Assembly: GCA_011319805.1 (NCBI GenBank)
Contig: SJRY01000236.1
Span: forward strand, 372,001 to 436,000
Direction of reading: 5' to 3'
DNA: 64,000 nucleotides
From: Macrocybe gigantea
Lineage: Eukaryota; Basidiomycota; Agaricomycetes; Agaricales; Callistosporiaceae
A model generated the notes under the pieces. It saw only the letters and a list, made by a program, of their open reading frames with translations. It was not told the origin of the DNA and did not search any database. A program made the position numbers and the translations under genes. This document shows positions 21,690 to 33,343 of the stretch, one piece after another; within the stretch, counting starts at the first letter, position 1, and every line of letters begins with the position of its first letter.

Positions 21690-21889
21690 AAATTGGACGG
21701 TGAGTAGGAACGAGACGATGTGTTAGTTCTTCGTAGCTGCCGTGTTCAATGTAGGCTGAGTATCCGAAATGTGAAACGCTGAGGTGAAATAGAACAAGAC
21801 AATTTATAGAGCCAAATAAAGCAAATCAACTCCTCGCTTCTGCTCCCATCACCACCTCCGCGCTGCAAAACACGTCCTAGCTCACCACC

Positions 21890-22238
21890 ATGTCGAAGGC
21901 ATCGCAGCCAGAGCTAAAAAAGGTGCGCATGCTGCCTTTCCACTCCTCGGGCTTCATCCACCTCACTTCTACTTTCAGTTCATGGATAAGAAACTATTCA
22001 TCCATCTCCAAGGCGGCCGCAAAGTCAGTGGCGTGCTTCGCGGTTACGATCTTTTCTTAAATTTGGTCTTGGACGACGCCCTTGAGGAGACTACGGCTGC
22101 TCAGAAGTTCCCGATTGGAACTGTTGTAAGTTCTGCATACCATTTCTAATGTGATCACGGGCCCAATGCGAGTTTCCTCAGGTCATCCGAGGGAACAGCG
22201 TAACATCCATGGAGACATTGGAAGCGATACGACCGTAG
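21890..22238 (+). CDS. Small nuclear ribonucleoprotein G (SmG)
   Basis: SmG is one of the seven Sm proteins that form the heteroheptameric ring on U1, U2, U4 and U5 snRNAs. Three exons encode 78 residues: MSKASQPELKK, then FMDKKLFIHLQGGRKVSGVL with RGYDLFLNLVLDDALEET, then VIRGNSVTSMETLEAIRP. Sm1 (hydrophobic strands and the DLFLNLVLDD loop) and Sm2 (IGTVVIRGNSV) are both intact, and length is normal for SmG. Introns are ordinary GT-AG. It sits 200 bases downstream of the divergent minus gene start. Confidence 0.95.
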
Positions 22239-22516
22239 CAATGGATTAGATTCATGTAGGGTTTCCCTTGAACGTTCCTGTCGCTTCGAATTTAATGGTA
22301 TTATGACTAGGTATCATATCATATATTATCTCGTGATCGACGAAGGACGATTGATTTGGGGATGGATGGTTTTATCTCCTCTGCACCTCTGAAAAGTCTT
22401 GGAAGATAGGAAATGTCTGTACTGCACATTTGTTTGGCAATGTCGTTGAATGCAAATAGACATTTTTTGTACTTGCCTCCCCAAGAACAGCGTCTACGGG
22501 GCTTCTGTGCCGTCAG

Positions 22517-24460
22517 ATGCACGGCCGTCTGCCCTATCTCAATGCTTTTACCTCGACTGTGCACGCTTTGACGCGTCCTCGCAAGCCTGGCCTTGCCCAC
22601 GTTCGCCAAGTTACCACCACTACCTATCCATTCGACTCGGTTGAAACCGAACCTTCCTCATCCGTTCCAGCGACCTCTAGGAGCCTAGATTTTCGGAGGG
22701 GACTCGACAAGTTGCACTATAGTCTCGCTGCTTCTTCTAGTCCTTCCGAGGTATGGTCAAATTATACCACGCTGCTCGGGGTTGCAGGGCGGGAACGACT
22801 TCCCGTCGAGATCCATCAACAGGTCCTACGGCATTGCTCTCCACCAACGTCGCGCCTTCGAACAGGCTCACTTCGGCATCTGGCTGTACATTTTAACAAA
22901 TCAGGATACCACCTTCACGAAAGGCGGTTCCAAACCATCATTCGGAATATTCGCGCCTGTGACGCGATACCCTCCATCGATGATTACCATTTCATCCTCG
23001 AGCAGTTCGCGGCTGTTGGCCACTACACGGGAATCACGCATGTAATGAAGGAGTTGACGGACCTTGGGCTTCGACCGCAGGCCAAAACGTATGGTCTTTG
23101 TTTTCAGGCCATTGCACACCGCCTGTCTCTTCCTGTGGCAAAAGTCCGCAAGTCTCGCTTGATTTCACAGACGCGTGAGATCTTGGACGACTTACTCAAG
23201 GACATGTTTGCGCGTTCCGTCCCTCTGACGGCTGTCAATATTGACATGATTGTCCGTATTATGAAGGAAACAGTGGATGTACAAGGTTTCCAGTACCTTA
23301 TGAAGCGGCTGTATGGCATTGATCTCGAGAACCCGGATTGCCCTCCTTTAGACCAACTGGGTATTTCTACGGACTCCTCTAGCCCAAGCGTCCAAGATAA
23401 CGTCGCAACGCAGAATAACACTCCATTTCCATTCTCTACAGCCGCTTTGAACACGTTGATCGATTTTCTTGGCCGCGCCGGCGATATCTCCAAACTAGTG
23501 CAGGCCTTTGAGGTTCTCACTCAACCTCTCCCGCAGACTAGTCAGACCCTTGTGTCATTCGATGACGACGACGATTTCGGAATGTCAGATTCGTCATTCC
23601 CTGTCCAAACCGTACCTTCTCCCCACGCAACTCCCAATACAACTACGTATAGCTATCTACTGCGACACATATGTCGACTGGGCCACTCTGTCCTAGCCCG
23701 ACACTATCTACTGGATGCCCTACACCTCGACGTGGATACAGTTCGGAGATTGCAGCTCGATGCGACTCTCGTTCCGTTTGAGGAGATGCATGCTCCCCAT
23801 TTCGCAATCAATAGGGCCATCCTGTTGTCCGTAATGGGCATAGCCAATCGACAGAAAGACATTTCTCTTCTTCGTTGGCTATCACAAAAGATCCCAAAAA
23901 TTCTCAAAAGGAAGCGCAATGAGCTGGCACTCTGGCGAAGAATGAGAGACAGTCACTTCTATGGCCCCAGGATAGCCATACCATCTTTTAACGACTCTGC
24001 TGATGATAGACTCCTTTCCTTCAGTACCGTTATGCGTCCTGCGCTCACGCGCGATGAGCAGACAGTAAACTCAGAGAGCAGAAGAAAAAAGAGTGATTCG
24101 GTCTTCGACCTCGATTTGGACTCTGTGCCTTTAACACCTGTGCCTCCCCCCACAAAATATTTCGATGTCCGGCTTCACATTCGCGTTTTGAAGCGAGACA
24201 TTGAAGAAATTGAAGACTTCTCGCAGCGATTGCTGCGTGTCCTAGGCCGACTCACTCAGCGGCTCAAGGAGCGTCTGGGCAGAAGGGTATGGGCAGGCAA
24301 GAACGTCTACCTGGCTACAGAAGGCGATCGACAGCTCATCGATAAAGAGAAGTGGAAAGAGATTGTGCGATTCAAGCCACGACCGCAGACTAGACGACCT
24401 CGGAGAAAATTTAGCACGCGCTTCATCGTACGCAAACGTCCTCGAGCACTCACTGCATAG
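22517..24460 (+). CDS. Mitochondrial PPR-like protein
   Basis: An intronless 647-codon frame. The N-terminus lacks acidic residues for 40 positions and is rich in Arg, Thr and Leu (AFTSTVHALTRPRKPGLAHVRQV), typical of import into mitochondria. Helical repeat units resembling pentatricopeptide repeats are visible, for example DDYHFILEQFAAVGHYTGI followed by HVMKELTDLGLRPQAKTYGL, and STAALNTLIDFLGRAGDISK. A Ser/Asp linker interrupts the repeats. The C-terminus is strongly basic (RFKPRPQTRRPRRKFSTRF), as in RNA-binding proteins. Fungal PPR proteins bind mitochondrial transcripts for processing, stability or translation. I cannot name an ortholog, and the repeats are degenerate. Confidence 0.7.
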   Translation: MHGRLPYLNAFTSTVHALTRPRKPGLAHVRQVTTTTYPFDSVETEPSSSVPATSRSLDFRRGLDKLHYSLAASSSPSEVWSNYTTLLGVAGRERLPVEIHQQVLRHCSPPTSRLRTGSLRHLAVHFNKSGYHLHERRFQTIIRNIRACDAIPSIDDYHFILEQFAAVGHYTGITHVMKELTDLGLRPQAKTYGLCFQAIAHRLSLPVAKVRKSRLISQTREILDDLLKDMFARSVPLTAVNIDMIVRIMKETVDVQGFQYLMKRLYGIDLENPDCPPLDQLGISTDSSSPSVQDNVATQNNTPFPFSTAALNTLIDFLGRAGDISKLVQAFEVLTQPLPQTSQTLVSFDDDDDFGMSDSSFPVQTVPSPHATPNTTTYSYLLRHICRLGHSVLARHYLLDALHLDVDTVRRLQLDATLVPFEEMHAPHFAINRAILLSVMGIANRQKDISLLRWLSQKIPKILKRKRNELALWRRMRDSHFYGPRIAIPSFNDSADDRLLSFSTVMRPALTRDEQTVNSESRRKKSDSVFDLDLDSVPLTPVPPPTKYFDVRLHIRVLKRDIEEIEDFSQRLLRVLGRLTQRLKERLGRRVWAGKNVYLATEGDRQLIDKEKWKEIVRFKPRPQTRRPRRKFSTRFIVRKRPRALTA

Positions 24461-24744
24461 TCCTTTCTCTCAACGTTCTGCCTCTCCTGTGAGTAGCGGA
24501 TGTCTTGTATGCGTGTCAGACACTTACATGATTTTCAGGGCCTTCCGCAGAGGTGTTTTGCTCTACTTGTTCTCGTCTAGTCTCGTCATGGATGGTTAAT
24601 TATATCACAATGATAATTCCCGTTAGTGGTCAATTGATGGATTATTTGTGCAGAAGCGTCATTATCATAATATTATAACCGATGCCTAAACAATTGCCAG
24701 GTAAGTTGCAAAACTTGTGCAACGTATGGCCTCGTCGCCTTTTG

Positions 24745-26499
24745 CTATACCAACCGTTCCAACTCCTTGGCTTGATCTGCCAAAACTTGTTCCATCCCCT
24801 CTAACCATAACTCCAGTTCAGATCCTCCCGTCTCCTCAGTTTGAGGTCCGATGTTCGCTGCGCCGATATAGCGCGCAAGAGCAAGCACAGGGAGGCGCCG
24901 GAGAAAACGACCAGACAGTCGATATGTCTACGTCAACACCAGTTTGCGGGTATTCTGTTTGAGCACAAGAATGGCTTGCCCACCTGACATTGGGAAGCAA
25001 GAGCAAGCAGTTTCAATGCTAGTGATTTTGCTCTTGCGTATGAATCGGCGGAAGGATAGGTGTCATCAATAGACCTTGCTATTGCCCCGTACATCCGGGC
25101 CTGTTCCCACGAAGGTATGTTCTTACGATACGTTAGACAGAATAAGCGCTGCATCAGTATGAAGATTTACTGTGGAGGTGACCATGCCCTTCTTCATAAC
25201 TTCGCAAAGACAGGTGCGCAGGATTTCATAGATCGCCTCTCTTGATGGCAAATCGACGTACTGCACAATGTCTGCTCGGTCAATGAAAGCAGTATCTATA
25301 ATGAAAAGTCACTCTTCTATTCTGTCGTCTCAAGTGTCTCACGCTCACCAATAGCTTTCACCAAGTTGCTAGTGGACATTATCAAAACGTTTTTCCTGTG
25401 TTTCAGCTTGTCCAGCTGCGTCAGAAGCGCATTGACGACCTGCGGAAACAGATCAGATGGCTGTGGACAATATTTTGAGCAATCTCGTACGCGAAGTCCA
25501 TCCGATGGCTCTGTTCCTGCCATTGCACCCGCTCGGGCAGCAGTCAATGACTCCACCTCATCTGATCGAGACAGAGAGTCAGACGGGCATCTGAGCAAAC
25601 GAACTGGATCGACTTGCCTATAAGGACGACCAAGAATGCGTCATCTTCATCCGCCAACTCACTTATGCTGTTGAAAAGTCGCTGCACAAGTTTCCCAGAT
25701 TCCGAAAACCATTTCGAGAACAAAGAATGGGAATTTATCTCGAGCAGTCGGGCACGAGTGTACCTTTTTGGACAAAAAAAATACGTGGTGCTTTAAAACA
25801 AAGATAACCTTACCTGTGAGATAGCCGTATGGATAGCTTCTGGGCAAGCGCGCGACAGAGTGATGTCTTTCCCGTGCCTGGAGGCCCATGAAGCAAGACG
25901 ACACGATTCCATGAAACGAGATTGACTCATCGAGCAACGTCGTCAGCCATTATACTCTGAAATAGGAATTACTCACAATCGATATTTGCATCACTTAGGA
26001 CGAAAGTTGCGTAAATGTAATCAAGAAGCTTCATCTTGATATCGTCGCCATATATAAGAGAATCCCAAAGGCCTTCCAAGGTCCTATTTGGCAGTTCGCA
26101 GACATAGGCGGCCATGGTGTCTTCCTGATCGTCTCTTATTCCTGAGCCCGCAGCGTATTCCTCGAATGCACTTGAATCAGCTGGTTGGTATACATGGATC
26201 TGAGCTACGATTTCGTCAGGGCGAAGGGCGGTCGATGGGCAAGAAGAATCGGTGACGGCGATTTGCTCGACAGATGTCGCAAGTTCTGGCACGTCTTGCC
26301 ACCCGCTCAAATTCGATGGAATGCTAATTTGATCCAGACTGTGAATAAATTGATTGACGAGGGTTCGAATGGTCTCGAATCGGGATGACGCTCTCGGTTG
26401 CAAGCGAACTTCGACTGGACCCTGTCAGAATGGCGTACAAGAGGGCAGGGGATTAGCACTTACAGTGTATTGACCATTTTTTCCCAAATTTTGTACCAT
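24745..26499 (-). CDS. PCH2: Pachytene checkpoint AAA+ ATPase Pch2/TRIP13
   Basis: Pch2 remodels HORMA-domain proteins and helps control meiotic recombination and the spindle checkpoint. The predicted start (26499) gives [21 protein letters not shown]. Then come [58 protein letters not shown], Walker [11 protein letters not shown] and [14 protein letters not shown]. Walker B is [16 protein letters not shown], followed by [23 protein letters not shown] and the sensor 2 region [16 protein letters not shown]. The end is [19 protein letters not shown]. The intron at 25562-25617 starts GCAAGT and splits the Walker B Asp codon. The start codon is less certain than the rest. Confidence 0.88.
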
Positions 26500-26632
26500 T
26501 TTGCAGCACTTCGGTCTGGGGATTGATGTCCATTGTGTAATGTAGCAAGCAGCCTCGACGCGCCTACACCATGTGAGCCAAACAACGCGTACACAATTCG
26601 TAATTATCGGCACGTGATACTGCATCTCTTCG

Positions 26633-27177
26633 ATGGAAACCACTCCCACTGATAATACTGCGGCGATAACTTTTGTTCCTCCGTCGTCATCGACCAGTAT
26701 TACCATTGAATTCTGCAACAGAGTGAGCTCGTACCTACACTTTGGTTCAATCTGATTGTAATCATGTAATGGGCCGACATTGTTTAGTGTCGTTGGCAAG
26801 TACTAGTCTAGGCTTGCGTTGTTCACAGTTCCTCTCATCGGTAACAGGCTGCATAGAGCGAGCTGGTACCAGACCGAGCTGTTCCTTACGTTTCCGCCTC
26901 CAGTTGTCGAAGCTATAACTGTCGTACCCCGCGACTCTGATGAAACTTCTGGGCGTTTTCGTGTCTGGCTTCATCGCTCTGGGCAAGAGGGGCTGTTGTT
27001 GTGGGATCGGAAGTCCGAGGGAGGCTTTCCTGAGCTTAAGATACTGGTAATGCACGGTGGCTTCTATATCTGGAGATTGTCGTATCTGAATTCATGCATT
27101 ATTGTCCGCAGAAGCAACGACTGCGTGATCAAGTCCAGCCAGGAAAATCGTTGGGACATTCGGACAGGAGCAGTTGA
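26633..27177 (+). CDS. SelW/Rdx-family thioredoxin-like protein with CxxC motif and an 8-base exon
   Basis: Members of this family (selenoprotein W/T-like, Rdx) have a thioredoxin-like fold and a CxxC or CxxU motif. Exon 1 starts METTPTDNTAA and ends in SITIEFCNR. The tiny exon 26788-26795 supplies C, R and two bases of W, and the next exon gives LHRASWYQTELFLTFPPP. Joined, the motif is IEFC-NR-CRW. The rest reads VVEAITVVPRDSDETSGRFRV, LLWDRKSEGGFPELKIL, then KQRLRDQVQPGKSLGHSD near the end. Upstream is a GT-AG intron (26723-26787), downstream a GC-AG intron (26796-26847). No selenocysteine is implied; both positions are Cys. It is divergent from PCH2, 133 bases apart. Confidence 0.85.
26788..26795 (+). 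other. 8-base micro-exon encoding the second redox cysteine
   Basis: TGTCGTTG is preceded by TTGTTTAG and followed by GCAAGT. Reading C-R-W across the next junction (TG|G) restores the family sequence CRWLHRASWY. Without this exon the upstream CNR cannot be joined in frame to LHRASW. Confidence 0.75.
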
Positions 27178-27369
27178 TTTTCTCGATACTATATATCATC
27201 CTTGTATCTATGATGATTCATATGAGCGATGTTGTACTTTATTGCTCCTGTCGATGGAGGCGATGGAGTTTTGCCCGTTTTAGTCATCCATAAAGTGGCA
27301 TGTTGTGGTCCACTTCGCTTGTGGCCAAAACCCTGTCTACCAGGTCTCGTCTCTTGGCTCTCGTCCGGC

Positions 27370-30300
27370 ATGGACTCGGACGACTCTAAGCTTGAAAAGC
27401 TCCTGAATCAATGTAAAAGCAATGGTATGCTCTCTGCAAACACGATGCTCGGTTGTCACTCAACGACTCTCCAGATGTAGACGTCAAAGTTGATGCACTG
27501 GTCAAGATGCAAAATGCCTTTGAAGCTGGCATTGAGGTTCGGTCTCATTCCATTGTACCCCGTTGCTCTTGCTTGAGAAGTTCAATAGATAAATGAACCG
27601 GACGGAGTCATCAGCATATTTAAGACGTCTGTACGAACAGCGAACCAACATCTCACAAATGCGGCCTTAGCTGCGTTACCACCACTGTTACCTTTGCTCA
27701 TCACGCGATCTCTGCATAATGTCCGACATACACCTTATTCCGTGTCCTCTTCGACCTCCTCGGTCTCTTCTTCTGAATACGTCGACGCCGCGACCCTTCG
27801 TCAAGTAATGAATGCCTTTTTGCCCGCCGGCGGCCTGATCGAAAGACTGGGAGATAAAGAGAGAACTCAGGTCAAAGCTCGCGAGGTCCTAGTCCGGTTG
27901 GGTGGCTATGCCTATAAAGCAGGAGGAGGAAGCACTATTTCTACAAGATCCACTAGAGACAAAGGTCCTGAAACGCCTCTCATGATGTTCGAGCGTTTTC
28001 TCCGGGAAGGAGGATTGATGAGCAAGATATGGAAAGTAAGGGAACAGGCGAGTCCTCCCTTGTGTGTCGGGCTTGAACGGCTGCTGACACCAAGTGTGTC
28101 ATAGTCTATTCTCGTTCTGGTCCATATACGTCGCGTCCATCATCAATTTCCTATCCGTACTTACCTCTCAAACTTGGTGGATTGCTTGGAGGATGGAGAT
28201 GCGCATGTTCGCGATTGCGCACGCCAATCTGTCGTCGAGATATTTTCCGGTCCCGGCGTCACTGATGCTGCTCGTAGTGACCTAAAAAAGGAGATGATGA
28301 AGAAAGGCGTGCGAAAAGCAATAGTTGAGGATGTCTTGTCCAAGCTGTTAAATGCTTCCGTTGCGAGCAGCGGTCATAGTCGCAACGGTTCGGAGACTGA
28401 CGGCACATCAAGGTCCAAGGCAACCAAAGAATATATCCCCCGAGCATAGCGCTGCAAGCTCGCAAGCCGTCCGCAAATCTTCCGGGTAGCGATCTGTCGA
28501 GAACAACCAGTCACAGTAGTTCCAAAGAAAGTTCAAGACCGCCTAGTCGGCCTCCAAGCCGTGTGGCAACGCCATCCGCTATTGTTTCGCCTACGAGTGA
28601 GAGCGCAGATGTTCATCCTGTCTACGTGAGTTATAATCGGGAATTGGGAGCTGTCAAATTTATAGTCCACCCTTCCCGCAGATTGCGTCCAGCAAAGATT
28701 TGGAAACTGAGTTTGCTGCCATGGCCAAGCCATTTGAGGTTAACTATTCCGTGTCGATTGTCGCCACGTCACTCAATGAATTCTGTTTCCGAGCAGGGTA
28801 AAGAGTCAGAGCATAACTGGGCTGCTCGTGAACAAGGCATCCTTCGCGTTCGGGGCATGCTCAAAGGCGATGTCCATTTACGCTATACAGACACATTCCT
28901 TTCATGCTTGAAGGAAGGATTCGTACAGTGGTCGCTCAAGGCGGTATGTGTAGATATTTTTGCACTTCTGCATGACATCACGACTCACGACGTCCAGCTT
29001 GTCAGCTTGCGCACTACTGTGGCACTCAACACTTCATGCTTGTATTCTGAACTCGCAGTTGCTCTTGGCCCATCTTTAGACCCTCATTGCGATACCCTGT
29101 TGATGAATCTGTTGAAGATGGCTGGTTTCACCAAGAAAATTACGGCGCAACAATCTCAGACGACCGTGTCAACAATTCTGACATATACCTCTGCTCAACC
29201 TCGGACCGTTATACCACTCTTGTCTCAAACCCTTCAAGAAAAGACTGTGCAGACTCGCACATATGCGATTAGCCACATTAGAGTCTATCTAGAAGCTCAC
29301 GGATCCAGGTCAAAACAAAACATTGAAGCTTCGGGCGGCCTTGACATATTGGAAAAATGCATTAAAAGGGCATTAGGAGATGCTAATCCAGCAGTGAAGG
29401 AAAGCACACGTAAGGTGTTTTGGACGTTCCACGAGATTTGGCCGGAGAGAGGCACCGTTATTCTCGACTCACTCGATGCAACCGCTCGAAGACAGGTTGA
29501 AAAAGTATGCCCTAGGCCAGAAATGCTTTCGACTCCGCCACCGATGACGCCTAAGACTACAAAAAAATCAAGTGTTGCTGCTGCCATTGCTGCCAGCCGT
29601 GCAAAAGCAAAGGCTATCGCTACTGCCCCTCCGACACTGCGCCATCAGGCTACATCAGCCTCCCATGCATCTCTTCGCCGCGCCATTTCTCCTACTTCAT
29701 CTACGCCATCCGCTGCCGTCCGACCGTCTTCGCCATTGAGGTTTTCCACTTCTCCACCTTCCCCTCGGGCTCGAGTCGCATCGAACTCCGTGCCTAGGTC
29801 TGTTAGTTACACATCTGAGCTATCGTCACGACATGTACGCAGTCCCTCTGATGGATCAAGCCCCACAAATTCCCCCCCTTCTCCCCGGCGCCGGACCTCT
29901 TCGCCTCTTATTCCAAACAGTCCTCCAGCCCGGCCATCAACCGTCCGCAATCTAGTCCAGCTTAATGCTAGGACTCCCTCTCTTGGACAAGGACTCCTTC
30001 CTTCTCGCAGTGCAAATGGGGCGGATCGGAGGTCACTGGAACGCCAATCTTTCAATGTCGCCAACGTTCTGGATGGAAAGGACGAGTCTCTCCTTCTCGC
30101 CCAAACTGTACCATTGCCTGAAGATAGTGACTCCGATGGTGAAGCAGCAGGAAACTTAATCTCGTTCACTTCAGCTTTGGAGACCCATACGTCGCCTAGC
30201 ATCCGAATGCCTGCTGTTCCTCGGACATCGTCACCGAAGTCTAGCACTTCTAAACCCACCCTCGAGCTGTCTATGACATTATCATCAGACTCTGGCATGG

Positions 30301-31865
30301 ATATCAACTCAGTGACTCAACCTATCGTTGAAGATGCTTTGCGTGCACGCGCTGAACAGGCTGAGAGCGCCGCTGAAAGGTTGCTGGAATTGGTTGAACC
30401 AGAAGAGGCTAGTCCCCAGCAGTCTTCCATACCCTCATCTTTACTCGTCAGCAGTCACACTGGCTCTAACATGGCGAGGACGAAACCCAAGCCAGCACCT
30501 CTTCCAATCCAGAATCCACAACCACCGAGCACACCAGTGAACAAGAAGACCCTGATCATGAGACAGGCTGCCATGTTCCGAGACAGTCCTGCGCAGAATA
30601 AAGGATCAACTTCTCTCATGGATGTCCTTCAAGGCCGAAAACAAGAAACTGGATGGTGGCTAAAGCGCCAGACATGTACGTTATATGCTCTTGAAGATTA
30701 TGTCATTTCTTCATATTAAACTACATTAGTGCTGTCGCGTGCGCAAACATTGCGGGCAGGGACAGAATCTTCAAGGCAGGAGGTTCAGCATTATATCGCC
30801 ATCCTAGAAGCAGGAAATCCCGACGTCGAGACGCTACAGAACTTGGCTCTGTTTTGTATGCGGTATCCAGCAGTGAATGCCTCTTCGCCTTCTCTGAGCA
30901 CCGGATCTTTCCGTCTTGGAAGTCCTTCGCCCTTCAGCGGTAGTTCGCAAACGATCCCTTCGTTCAAAATCACTGTCTGGGAGGAAGATAAGACGTTCGA
31001 TCGTCTGTTTAGCGCCCTAATGGAAATTCTACATTCATCGCAGGTAAGGCCACCATAAATATTGGCTTTGCGTTACCGCTTTAGTTTAACATGCTTTATG
31101 TAGAGCGAAGAAGTGCTAGAGTATGGTTTAATTGTTGTCTGGGAGATATTGGATAGCCAATCTCCCTATATTGAGGGAAAGGAAGCAGACTTGTTCTCGG
31201 CGTTGTTGCGCATCAGATACTGCAACAAGTTGAACGTGAGCTTCATTGCAGTCGCCTTGCACCACCCTGCTAATGAGTTGGAATAGGTGTTAGAGGCTAC
31301 CAACATGATCCGGGACTGCCTGACGTCTAGCATTGACCCAGTCTATGGGCTGATCACGCTTCATGCTAGTCTCAAAACGTTCCATGTGGAGGATCCTCCT
31401 GCATCCTCAGATGATAGCGTCAAATCCACTACTTACGCGTTTGGTCTCATCGCTCTCGGCAAATTCATTTTGCGGCTCCCTGCGGAAATCGCGGAGGAAG
31501 AGTTACCGCGGCTGAGAGCAACGCTGATATCAGTGAATCTTTTGCTCTTCTGTTCCACGATATACCACATATCTGACGCAAGTTTTTCAGGCATTAAATG
31601 ATAAATCGTCTTTGATCATCCGAGAATCGGCGGCCGCGTCAATCATCGCGGCGCAGCTCGTCCTGCGCGATGAAACACATCTTTTTGCACTTCTCGATGG
31701 GCTAGCTGACGATAAGAAGAATTGCTGGCATATTTATTTGACAAACATGGAGTCCGTGGATCAGCGGACAGCACACGCCCTTCCGGCATGGACAAACTGG
31801 AAAAGGAAATCAGAAGGCTGGATACCCGGACTAGTACGCCGTCTAAGCCGCTCCGAGCACCTTGA
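27370..31865 (+). CDS. CLASP/Stu1-type microtubule-stabilising protein, two apparent frameshifts
   Basis: CLASPs bind tubulin through TOG arrays and promote microtubule rescue at kinetochores and the spindle midzone. The product starts MDSDDSKLEKLLNQC. A first HEAT/TOG-like array includes VFSIFKT-like helices, LRQVMNAFLPAGGLIERLGDKERTQ-type repeats and NLVDCLEDGDAHVRDCARQS. A second array runs from KESEHNWAAREQGILRVRG to FWTFHEIWPERG. A long Ser/Pro/Arg-rich region (roughly 29520-30300) is the likely microtubule-binding stretch. The C-terminal domain has TFDRLFSALMEILHSSQ, VVWEILDSQSPYIEGKE and IRDCLTSSIDPVYG. The frame slips by one base at CCCCC (28437-28441) and at TT (31722-31723). With both corrected, the end is a coiled coil LEKEIRRLDTRTSTPSKP at 31865; uncorrected it runs to 31956. 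One intron (28048-28104) starts GCGAGT. Confidence 0.85.
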
Positions 31866-32037
31866 ACTTGTCAGTGATAGTATAGATGTGTACGTGCATG
31901 AATTCCGCGCTCTTTGCTTTCTCTGGTCCATACCCATATGCATATACTATGTGTAGTAACTTGTCCTTATGTTCATGAATGCAACACGTCAGAGCTCATT
32001 AAAATATAGATGAGTATGCGAATATTTTGTACAACTG

Positions 32038-33217
32038 CTAGTGAGGTGGGCTTGGATGGCCGGGAAGATGAAGTGTAACTCTAGAGATCCTGTACCGTCG
32101 GGTCAAGAAGTAGCCTATACCGGTAAGGAGACCTGCGACATGACCAGCAGTGTCGGTTTTTGTCCTCTAAGGGGTCGATTGTGAGATCCTGGCTATGTAA
32201 CCTACAGTCAACGCTCACCTTGTCACTGATGGCGGAGTACGTGTCGTATGTGAAAATTCCAGCTACAGCAAGCCAGGCGGGTATGGGAATGATGCCGTAC
32301 AGGCTGAATGTCATCTTTGGAGCAATGCACGCCAGGAACGAAACCAAGGAATATATAGCGGCTAGGCAAGTATACTTGTCGTGAGATGGATGCCAGCAAG
32401 GAAAGACTTAGGCAACTTACCACTGGCGCCGTGAGACGACGTGTTCCTGTTTTTAATCAACTTTGACCACAGAATACTAGCGATACTTGAAATGATCCCA
32501 CCTGTGTTAGTAGATCAGTCAATTCTGTCAACTACGATTGGGCAGGAAAAAAACATCTGCATACCACCCAAGTATAACAGGATAAACTGTCTGCTTCCCA
32601 GAATGATCAATACGGGCCTTGCCATGAAATAGTAGGTAAATCCATTGAACAGTATATGGCCGACGTTCTCATGAGAAAAGCAGGCCGTAAACAAAGTCCA
32701 TCTGATGAGGCGTTTCTTGATCTGAGCATGTCCGCGAACATGGAACAAAAAAAGCATACACTCGACCCTCGGATAGGTTGCGCATGCTTGAAGTGAAGTT
32801 GTCCAGCATCCATTTATATGATGTGGGATCGCCCAGTTGGCGCTATTGCTTCTGTCAGTAAATGCAACGATCAAGAAAAGGTGGCGGGCATACCCATCGC
32901 TCGGAAGACATGTACCACATAACAAACACTATACCATTGGCAATTATTATCCCCCAGAACACTGTGTCTTGAGGGATGTTGTCTAGGAAGGCAAGGAAAG
33001 GTTTCCGAGGCGGACGGTAATCATTTGGGGGGCGATGTGGGTATGGCTTGGCGTTCCGATACAGTGCTGGGGACGGCGACGTAAAAAATCTAGCACGAGC
33101 TGGTATGTTGATGGAAGGAATGCGGTGAGAGAGGGCCGGAGTGCATGACAGACGACCGAATGGCAATGACGGTCTCGCGCGCAAGGCGAGTCTGCACGTC
33201 TGTGAGAAGAGAGCCAT
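32038..33217 (-). CDS. Mitochondrial rhomboid protease, Pcp1/Rbd1 type
   Basis: A serine intramembrane protease, probably of the mitochondrial inner membrane, where yeast Pcp1 cleaves Mgm1 and Ccp1. The N-terminus MALFSQTCRLALRARPSL, continuing rich in Arg and Ser, is a presequence. Membrane segments follow: TVFWGIIIANGIVFVMWY, WTLFTACFSHENVGHILFNGF, VLIILGSRQFILLYLGG, IISSIASILW, AIYSLVSFLACIAP and LAVAGIFTYDTYSA. The catalytic Ser lies in GASGAIYS, formed across an intron, and the catalytic His in TDTAGHVAGLLTGIGYF. The stop is placed at 32038 after LPGHPSPPH. Substrates cannot be read from the sequence. Confidence 0.87.
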
Positions 33218-33343
33218 TGCGTGCACAAAACACGTGATCGGCATTGGGTGATAGAGTTGCTTGTGCATGTTTGACAGTAGCAGGCGGATCAAATAGTGCT
33301 CTCGAACGTTGCGCAACTCATCGCGAACGCGGAGATCACCAAC

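Noticed and set aside
26760..26800. TAG codon just before the CRW codons in the Rdx gene, hinting at an unusual recoded residue near the CxxC motif.
   Set aside because: The TAG is the end of a normal intron (TTGTTTAG). Splicing the upstream GTGAGC donor to it gives a standard CxxC motif with no recoding.
31612..31956. CLASP ending at 31956 with a hydrophobic tail.
   Set aside because: The alternative frame from 31724 gives a charged coiled coil LEKEIRRLDTRTSTPSKP, much more like a CLASP end. The hydrophobic tail looks like out-of-frame translation.
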